Assembly: GCA_044344145.1 (NCBI GenBank)
Contig: JBIJDM010000065.1
Span: 1-12,333, forward strand
Direction: 5' to 3'
DNA length: 12,333 bases
Source of the DNA: JBAXGE01 sp044344145
GTDB taxonomy: Bacteria > Planctomycetota > Phycisphaerae > WQYP01
A program made the position numbers and the translations under genes. Below are positions 7,346-12,333 of the stretch, piece after piece. The notes beneath the pieces are model-generated. The model was not told where the DNA came from and did no database searches. It saw nothing but the letters and a program-made list of their open reading frames with translations. The first letter of the stretch is position 1. Each line of letters starts with the position of its first letter.

Positions 7346-7364
7346 CTGGCTTGATTCTAGCCAG
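7346..7364. promoter_or_regulatory. Inverted repeat, candidate operator in the divergent sahR/manA region
   Basis: CTGGCT (7346-7351) and AGCCAG (7359-7364) form a perfect 6-bp inverted repeat around a 7-bp spacer. It lies in the middle of the 64-bp gap between divergent start codons. The spacing places half-sites centred 13 bp apart, which suits a dimeric winged-helix regulator. It covers the proposed -35 of the sahR-like gene (7351-7356) and a -10-like TAGAAT for manA (7359-7354, minus strand), so a bound repressor could block both promoters. A single half-site, CTGGCT, recurs at 8440-8445 before ahcY. Assignment as a SahR operator is inference from position and symmetry. Confidence 0.45.
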
Positions 7365-7379
7365 CAGTATCTTTATCAT
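7351..7379 (+). promoter_or_regulatory. Candidate sigma70-type promoter of the sahR-like gene
   Basis: TTGATT (7351-7356) and TATCAT (7374-7379) are separated by exactly 17 nt. The predicted start of transcription, about 7 nt after the -10, is 2-4 nt before the ATG at 7389. No Shine-Dalgarno sequence precedes that ATG, so the transcript is probably leaderless or nearly so. Confidence 0.5.
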
Positions 7380-7388
7380 TGTATCCGG

Positions 7389-8423
7389 ATGAACGGATAT
7401 TTGCCAACTTCAGCGGGACGTAAAGCGGGAATTGCCCACGCCTGGGTAGACCTGCTTAAGGCGTTTGCCGACCCGGTGCGTCAGCGTATTCTAGCGCTGC
7501 TGCAACTGCCTCCGGCAGAACTAAGTGTGGGTGAAATCTGCGACATTCTTAAACTGCCCCAGTCCACGGTGAGTCGCCATCTCAAAACTTTGGCGGAGTG
7601 GCAATTGGTGGCGATCCGACCGGATGGTACGGCGATGATGTACCGATTGGGGGAGGCCAGCCAACAGACGGCGGTAAAGACACTGATGGACATGGCCACC
7701 AGCGCGCTGCACGATGATCCCGCGGCCCGGCATGATGCCGCGCGGCTGATCACAATCATCCGCCGGCGCGAAGCGAATAAACAACGCACCTTCGTGACAC
7801 CGGCACCGGAATGGGAACAAATTCGCGCTGCCTGGTTTGGCGAGACGTTTCATATTGAAGCCATGGTGGCCGGATGGAATCCAGCGTGGGTGGTGGGGGA
7901 CTTGGGCACCGGAACCGGGCTGATGCTGCCCATTCTGGCGCCCCACGTAAACAAGATTATCGCGGTGGAAATTGCCGAAGATATGTTGCTGGCGACCCAG
8001 CAGCGGGTGCACGCCGAAGGTCTGACCAATGTCGAAGTCCGGCGGGGGAGTTTGGATCATTTGCCCATCGAAGATGCCTCGTTGGATGTGGCGCTGGTGC
8101 AGTTGGTGTTGGTCCATGTGGCGGATCCATTGCTGGCACTGCGTCAGGCAGCCCGGGCCCTGAAACCCAACGGAGTATTGATTGTGGTAGATTTGCAACC
8201 CCATGAAGAAAAGTTCTTCATGCAGAAAATGGGCCATCGGTGTCTGGGCTTTACCCCCGAACAGATGCGCCAATGGTTGACCGAAGCGGGTTTCAGCCAG
8301 ACGCGTTGGCATGGTCTGCCGGCGCGGCATTGGCGGGCGCCCGAAACCGATATCAGAATTCCCGACCTCTTCGTGGTACGAGCGGTTCGTACGGCGAAAA
8401 TATTACCGAACCCCACGGTTTAA
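7389..8423 (+). CDS. sahR: SahR-like regulator: ArsR-type winged helix fused to a SAM-methyltransferase-like domain
   Basis: This is probably a transcriptional repressor of SAM-cycle genes that releases DNA when it binds S-adenosylhomocysteine (SAH), as shown for SahR in Desulfovibrio. The 344-residue protein has an ArsR winged helix (about 20-92) with recognition helix LPQSTVSRHLKTL (56-68). After a helical linker comes a class I methyltransferase fold (about 150-335) with motif I DLGTGTG (171-177), an acidic ribose-binding E194 after the second strand, and the typical PNGVLIVVDLQPHEE stretch. The ArsR metal motif with two cysteines is replaced by GEICDIL, with one cysteine, so metal sensing is unlikely. 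ahcY starts 51 bp downstream on the same strand and metH ends the divergent operon, which is the context expected of SahR. The start is ATG 7389. Other ArsR-methyltransferase fusions of unknown role exist, so the name rests largely on the neighbours. Confidence 0.82.
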   Translation: MNGYLPTSAGRKAGIAHAWVDLLKAFADPVRQRILALLQLPPAELSVGEICDILKLPQSTVSRHLKTLAEWQLVAIRPDGTAMMYRLGEASQQTAVKTLMDMATSALHDDPAARHDAARLITIIRRREANKQRTFVTPAPEWEQIRAAWFGETFHIEAMVAGWNPAWVVGDLGTGTGLMLPILAPHVNKIIAVEIAEDMLLATQQRVHAEGLTNVEVRRGSLDHLPIEDASLDVALVQLVLVHVADPLLALRQAARALKPNGVLIVVDLQPHEEKFFMQKMGHRCLGFTPEQMRQWLTEAGFSQTRWHGLPARHWRAPETDIRIPDLFVVRAVRTAKILPNPTV

Positions 8424-8474
8424 GCCCGCGTGGTGGTTCCTGGCTTTCAGGGCTGTATTTTGAAAGGTTGCGTT

Positions 8475-9737
8475 ATGGCGAATTACGATGTGAAGGACCT
8501 GGGTCTGGCGGCCGAAGGCAAGAAGCGGATCGAATGGGCCGACAAAGATATGCCGGTGCTGCAATTGGTGCGCAAGCGTTTCCAGAAAGAAAAGCCCTTG
8601 AAGGGCTACCGGATGGCGGCGTGCTTGCATATCACGACCGAAACGTCCAACCTGCTGCGTACGCTGGTGGCCGGTGGGGCAGAAGTGGTGGCCTGTGCGT
8701 CCAATCCTCTGAGCACGCAGGATGACAATGCCGCGGCGCTGGTGAAGGAATATGGCATCAACGTATTCGCCATCAAGGGTGAAGACCGCGACACCTACTT
8801 CAAGCACATGAATGCGGCCCTCGATATCAAGCCCAACGTTACGATGGATGACGGCTGCGATTTGGTCAGTCTGCTGCACTCTTCGCGCAAGGATTTGGCT
8901 AAGAATGTGGTCGCTTCGATGGAAGAAACCACCACCGGCGTAATCCGGCTCAAGGCCATGGAAAAAGATGGCACCTTGAAGTTCCCCACCGTGGCCGTCA
9001 ATGATGCCATGTGCAAACACTTCTTCGATAACCGTTATGGCACCGGCCAATCCACGCTCGATGGCGTGATCCGGGCCACCGATCACCTGATCGCGGGTAA
9101 ACGCGTGGTGGTGGCGGGGTATGGTTATTGCGGCAAGGGTGTGGCTTCCCGCGCCCGGGGTCTGGGTGGCCACGTGATCGTAACCGAAATCGACCCCATC
9201 AAGGCCATCGAAGCCGTGATGGATGGTTTCCATGTTATGGCCATGGAAGAGGCCGCACCGCTGGGTGATATTTTCATCACGGTGACCGGCAACATCCATG
9301 TCATCCGGGGCGAACACTTCAAGGTCATGAAGAACGGCGCGTTGGTGTGCAACTCCGGCCACTTCGATGTCGAACTCGATCTGATTGCCCTGGCCAAGTT
9401 GGCCAAGAAGACCCGCAAGGGCGTCCGCGAATTCGTTGATGAATACACCCTCGCCAATGGCAACAGCGTGATGGTCCTGGGCGAAGGTCGCCTGATCAAT
9501 CTCGCCGCCGCGCATGGCCATCCGGCCAGCGTGATGGATATGAGCTTTGCCGTGCAGGCGTTGGCCACCGAATGGGCTCTAAAGAACAAGGCCACGCTCA
9601 GTGCCAAGGTCTACAATGTTCCTGCGGAGATTGATGCCTGGGTCGCCAAGCTCAAGCTGCAATCCATGGGCATTGCCATTGACACACTGACCAAAGAACA
9701 GGTCAAGTATCTGTCCAGCCACGACATGGGGACCTGA
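8475..9737 (+). CDS. ahcY: S-adenosylhomocysteine hydrolase, short form
   Basis: AhcY reversibly splits S-adenosylhomocysteine, the inhibitory product of all SAM-dependent methylations, into adenosine and homocysteine, using tightly bound NAD. The 420 residues contain LHITTET (51-57, H52), ASNPLSTQDD (75-84), DDGCDL (125-130), the EETTTG loop (150-155) and VNDAMCKHFFDN (175-186; K181 and D185 by alignment with the family). The NAD-binding GYGYCG is at 215-220, with NSGHFD (293-298) and AHGHPASVM (346-354). The protein lacks the C-terminal extension ending in K-x-x-x-Y of the longer enzymes and ends YLSSHDMGT, as in the compact archaeal/Thermotoga-like type. The start is ATG 8475 with GAAAGG (8462-8467) 7 nt upstream; an in-frame GTG at 8430 would add a non-homologous 15-residue leader. 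It probably forms an operon with the sahR-like gene, and its product homocysteine is the substrate of the nearby metH. Confidence 0.95.
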   Translation: MANYDVKDLGLAAEGKKRIEWADKDMPVLQLVRKRFQKEKPLKGYRMAACLHITTETSNLLRTLVAGGAEVVACASNPLSTQDDNAAALVKEYGINVFAIKGEDRDTYFKHMNAALDIKPNVTMDDGCDLVSLLHSSRKDLAKNVVASMEETTTGVIRLKAMEKDGTLKFPTVAVNDAMCKHFFDNRYGTGQSTLDGVIRATDHLIAGKRVVVAGYGYCGKGVASRARGLGGHVIVTEIDPIKAIEAVMDGFHVMAMEEAAPLGDIFITVTGNIHVIRGEHFKVMKNGALVCNSGHFDVELDLIALAKLAKKTRKGVREFVDEYTLANGNSVMVLGEGRLINLAAAHGHPASVMDMSFAVQALATEWALKNKATLSAKVYNVPAEIDAWVAKLKLQSMGIAIDTLTKEQVKYLSSHDMGT

Positions 9738-9766
9738 TCCCTGACGCGGTTGATTCCGAAAACATT

Positions 9767-9796
9767 CAAGGGCTTGGCATTTATGCCAAGCCCTTG
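9767..9796. terminator. Bidirectional terminator between ahcY and the convergent secreted-protein gene
   Basis: CAAGGGCTTGGCA (9767-9779) pairs perfectly with TGCCAAGCCCTTG (9784-9796) across the 4-nt loop TTTA. It lies 29 bp after the ahcY stop. On the plus strand it is followed by TTGTTGTTGG, and on the minus strand by AATGTTTT. Both are only moderately U-rich, but the 13-bp stem between two convergent genes fits a shared terminator. Confidence 0.8.
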
Positions 9797-9831
9797 TTGT
9801 TGGGGCATCGGAGTGTTGGTTGCAGACCGTC

Positions 9832-12141
9832 CTATTTGGGGCCGTAACCCTGGAATGTAATCCGCATGTCAATATCCTCTTTGGCCAGGGGACCTTTCAG
9901 GCCCAATTCGGCACCGGTAAGAGTGATCAGGGCGGTGCCGCGCACACCCACCACAGAGCCATCGCGCCCACCGGCGTTAAAGCTCAACATAATGCGTGGT
10001 TTGATATTGACACTGTAAGACCCAATCTGTAGTGTGGCATCGGAATCGTAACTGGTAGCCTTCCGTTCCGAGGTTCTCCCTTTATCGTCGGTGAGGCTAA
10101 AGGTGTCGGTTTTGACTGCTCCGAGCGACTTAACTGTCAGGGTAAGTTTGGGCACGGGGTTCATATCTTCGATATATTGTCCCAGCACCCGGCGTGCTTG
10201 CGAGGCTTTGGGCTGACACCACCTGTCACAGGCGACCACAAAGCTGCCCTGCGCAACTCCTCCTTTGACTGTAATTGAGCCACTTTCTGGTTTCCCGTAG
10301 GCAAAACTTGGCCACATTTGACCTTTGGCGTCACGGAACTCCGCATCCACAGTCACGTATTTGGGTGAGGTGGGGGAGAAGTTATAGACCACTCCATCTG
10401 CGGGGACAGTGGGGGGCTTCTTGGCATCCACCCGACTGGCAAACGTCTCTATTGTAAGCCGGCGTGGTTTTACATTGGTCGTTACCGCAGGTTTGGTGGT
10501 GCCGCCACCTTTCGACAGATCAAGTACGGCAAACCAGCCATCGGACCAACCCCCGCCGAACTTTTCCTGTGCGGGATTCACGGTGGGTGCCGGTGCGATA
10601 TGTCCGTAAGTGTCACCTTTTTCCGCAATCCCGGTCGTGAATAACACCAGCGGCTTTTTATCCACGGTGCCAGAACCGATACCCCAAGCGTCCCCGTTTT
10701 CATTACCAACAACAGCCGTACCCGCACCGGGGATCGCCGAACAGAAACGGACCCCACTCAAATCGGGCGTGAAAATGGCCACATAATTTCCTGCCGGTTC
10801 GGAACGGCCGATGAAATTGGGGGTTTGGATCAGGCCCCAGGCCGAACCGCCTCCCACCGCCAGAGACCCATCGTCGGCTTGCCCGATATTACTGACATTA
10901 ATCCCATTGGGTTTACCGCTGAAACGGGCACACCAGAAGGTGAAACCCACCACCTGAAAATCTTTGGGCTCAATTTTGATCAGATAACCGAAGCTGGATA
11001 CGGATGCCCCGGCCGCATTCAAACCAGTGCCGGAAAGCCCGACACCCCGCCGGACATCCTGCGGCATGCAATTCATGACGGAGTTACCACCGTCGGACCA
11101 CGCAAAGAGCAGAATGTTTCCATCCTTGTCATGTTGCACCAAACGGACCGCCGAGTCGGAAACTGCGCGACTGTTGTCGAGTCCAACATAGGGACCACCC
11201 CAATCGTAAAATTGATACAATGGCTTGCCGTTGGGTTCGAATATGTTGAGCATCGGACAGCGCCAAGGTTCCCGGCCGGTACCCCAATGGTGCTCGCCAC
11301 CCTTGGCAATCCTACCGTCCACCGGACTCACTGAGGTGGTTTCACGCACACCGCCGGGAATGACTGCGGCATTAAGCAACTTACCGTCGGGGTCCAGGGT
11401 TTTGACATCCTGCGAAGCAAAAGAAATATTGCCATCTTTCCGCAGTTTGACAGAGGGGGCATCCGACAGACCCTTGGACGTTTGCAGCCAGAGAATCTTG
11501 CTGGCATCAGCGGACAATTTGGCCACAAAGGTATAATTGCACAGGCCACCTTTGCGTTCCACATCGGTACCTACCGGCATAACATTTTGATTGCCACCGA
11601 TACTGGCAATTTTATCCGTGGCTTTACCCGCGATGTAAATACCCCCTTTGTCATCGGCCACGATGCTGGTAATGGCCGCAGCGTCCCAGGGCAAGCGCGT
11701 TACCGACACGATTTTTTTGTAGTCAGGCGACATAATGGCTAAAAAACCAGTGACGCCGGGTACGGCCCAGGAGGCAGGTTCGGGGGCACCGTTCTTATTC
11801 TTCGCGCGTACAAATTCCGGCGGTGGGGCATTATCAGTACCCAGAATCGTGGCTTTGACCCCAAGATTAAAGGTTGGGCCAGCCACATTACCCGCAAGTA
11901 TCAGGGTTTTGTCCGGCAGGAAGTCCCCGCCAATCAGCCATTCGTTACCAGCCCCGCCGAGAAAAGATGCCGTGACGACTTCGGCTTGATCCGCACGGGC
12001 GGGCCACATGGGTAACTTGCCACCTTTGATGGCCTTTTCCGAGCGTTCCCCCGGGGGGACAAAATCTTCCGCAGATAGGGACGCTGCGACCACTGAGCAA
12101 CAGAGCAACGCGGCAGCGATGTGACGGACGGTGAGTATCAT
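9832..12141 (-). CDS. Secreted beta-rich protein of unknown function
   Basis: I do not recognise this 769-residue protein. Residues 1-24 (MILTVRHIAAALLCCSVVAA then SLSA) form a clear signal peptide with probable cleavage before ED. Residues from about 30 to 530 contain recurring short strands with Gly/Asp turns, such as DDKGGIYIAG, DKDGNILLFAW, ADDGSLAVGGG and ENGDAWGIG. These resemble the blades of a beta-propeller or SBBP-type repeats. The C-terminal part (about 560-769) is also beta-rich and contains ACDRWCQP, one of the places where the seven mature-protein cysteines occur. The ATG at 12139-12141 is chosen over an in-frame ATG 54 nt upstream because AGGAG (12147-12151) lies 5 nt before it and the signal peptide then starts at residue 1. 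No anchor or secretion-sorting tail is visible, so the protein is probably periplasmic or released. The gene is transcribed alone, with 122 bp upstream to the previous stop. Confidence 0.85.
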   Translation of the reverse strand: MILTVRHIAAALLCCSVVAASLSAEDFVPPGERSEKAIKGGKLPMWPARADQAEVVTASFLGGAGNEWLIGGDFLPDKTLILAGNVAGPTFNLGVKATILGTDNAPPPEFVRAKNKNGAPEPASWAVPGVTGFLAIMSPDYKKIVSVTRLPWDAAAITSIVADDKGGIYIAGKATDKIASIGGNQNVMPVGTDVERKGGLCNYTFVAKLSADASKILWLQTSKGLSDAPSVKLRKDGNISFASQDVKTLDPDGKLLNAAVIPGGVRETTSVSPVDGRIAKGGEHHWGTGREPWRCPMLNIFEPNGKPLYQFYDWGGPYVGLDNSRAVSDSAVRLVQHDKDGNILLFAWSDGGNSVMNCMPQDVRRGVGLSGTGLNAAGASVSSFGYLIKIEPKDFQVVGFTFWCARFSGKPNGINVSNIGQADDGSLAVGGGSAWGLIQTPNFIGRSEPAGNYVAIFTPDLSGVRFCSAIPGAGTAVVGNENGDAWGIGSGTVDKKPLVLFTTGIAEKGDTYGHIAPAPTVNPAQEKFGGGWSDGWFAVLDLSKGGGTTKPAVTTNVKPRRLTIETFASRVDAKKPPTVPADGVVYNFSPTSPKYVTVDAEFRDAKGQMWPSFAYGKPESGSITVKGGVAQGSFVVACDRWCQPKASQARRVLGQYIEDMNPVPKLTLTVKSLGAVKTDTFSLTDDKGRTSERKATSYDSDATLQIGSYSVNIKPRIMLSFNAGGRDGSVVGVRGTALITLTGAELGLKGPLAKEDIDMRITFQGYGPK

Positions 12142-12146
12142 GTGGA

Positions 12147-12151
12147 CTCCT
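12147..12151 (-). promoter_or_regulatory. Ribosome binding site of the secreted-protein gene
   Basis: AGGAG on the minus strand, 5 nt before the ATG at 12139-12141, selects this start over the upstream in-frame ATG at 12193-12195, which has no comparable site. Confidence 0.7.
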
Positions 12152-12263
12152 AATCGTATAGGGCATTGAAACCGCATGGGCACCAGACCGGACACGATTT
12201 CAATACCAGCACGGGCACATTAGGGCTAACGGTGAAATCGCCACGTTATTGCCGAAATTTAGG

Positions 12264-12332
12264 CTAATCAACCTGAATGATGCGTAGGGGGGGGAGTGCG
12301 GAGAGAAACTGCTGGCCATAGGGGCGGGTAAC
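12264..12332 (-). CDS. C-terminal end of a gene, possibly a DinG-type helicase (partial)
   Basis: A minus-strand frame enters from the right edge and ends at TAG (12266-12264). Its last 22 residues include TRPYGQQFLSALPP. DinG-like superfamily 2 helicases commonly end with a segment of the form K/R-x-YG-x-x-FL-x-x-LPP, so that family is my best guess from memory. The tail is too short for certainty. A run of eight G (plus strand 12287-12294) lies in this stretch, and a miscount there would change the final residues. The frame starting one base earlier is also open to a stop near 12270, but it lacks a family-like tail. Confidence 0.4.
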   Translation of the reverse strand, partial: VTRPYGQQFLSALPPLRIIQVD

Positions 12333-12333
12333 G

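Noticed and set aside
7521..8330. Minus-strand open frame (269 codons) opposite the sahR-like gene
   Set aside because: It mirrors the codon bias of the real plus-strand gene, and its composition is rich in His, Gln and Arg without recognisable motifs.
7389..8423. Arsenic- or metal-sensing ArsR/SmtB repressor, or an arsenite methyltransferase
   Set aside because: The two-cysteine metal motif is reduced to a single Cys (GEICDIL), no ars genes are nearby, and ahcY and metH are the neighbours.
8424..8474. SAH riboswitch before ahcY
   Set aside because: The gap is only 51 nt and shows only CCTG/CAGG (8439-8451) as local pairing. It is too short and lacks the paired elements expected of an SAH riboswitch.
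8403..9521. Long minus-strand open frame (372 codons) opposite ahcY
   Set aside because: It is antisense to a highly conserved ahcY, is His/Gln-rich in the way typical of reverse-frame artefacts, and has no family motif.

Overview
The window comes from a moderately GC-rich bacterial chromosome. It looks like conserved housekeeping and accessory DNA, not a mobile region: I found no transposase, phage gene, CRISPR array, tRNA or rRNA. The enlarged prepilin peptidase, the MetH and AhcY subtypes and the secreted repeat-rich protein suggest the Planctomycetes-Verrucomicrobia-Lentisphaerae/Kiritimatiellae group. That placement is inferred from remembered family resemblance and was not checked by a search.

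Layout. The last 22 codons of an unidentified plus-strand gene (2-70) are followed by a perfect-stem terminator (85-119). Next is a plus-strand prepilin peptidase (146-1507) with a large insertion between its two catalytic aspartates. It meets tail-to-tail, with 2 bp between, a minus-strand three-gene operon read from 7324 down to 1510: manA (phosphomannose isomerase), an RluB-like rRNA pseudouridine synthase with an Arg-rich octapeptide-repeat tail, and metH (cobalamin-dependent methionine synthase). As given, metH is broken by a frameshift near 4345. Diverging from manA across only 64 bp is a plus-strand pair: an ArsR-type regulator fused to a methyltransferase-like domain (SahR-like, 7389-8423) and ahcY (S-adenosylhomocysteine hydrolase, 8475-9737). 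A long hairpin at 9767-9796 separates ahcY from a convergent minus-strand gene for a 769-residue secreted protein of unknown function (9832-12141). The right edge holds the last 22 codons of another minus-strand gene, possibly a DinG-type helicase.

How the genes work together. SahR was described in Proteobacteria as an ArsR-family repressor whose methyltransferase-like domain senses S-adenosylhomocysteine and which controls ahcY, metH/metE, metF and metK. Here the regulator is followed by ahcY and lies back-to-back with the operon that ends in metH. The 64-bp divergent region holds a 6-7-6 inverted repeat (7346-7364) over the likely -35 of sahR and a possible -10 of manA. One operator could therefore control both arms: AhcY converts SAH to homocysteine, and MetH remethylates homocysteine to methionine. 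manA and the pseudouridine synthase would be co-regulated as passengers. This coupling is the most interesting hypothesis in the window.
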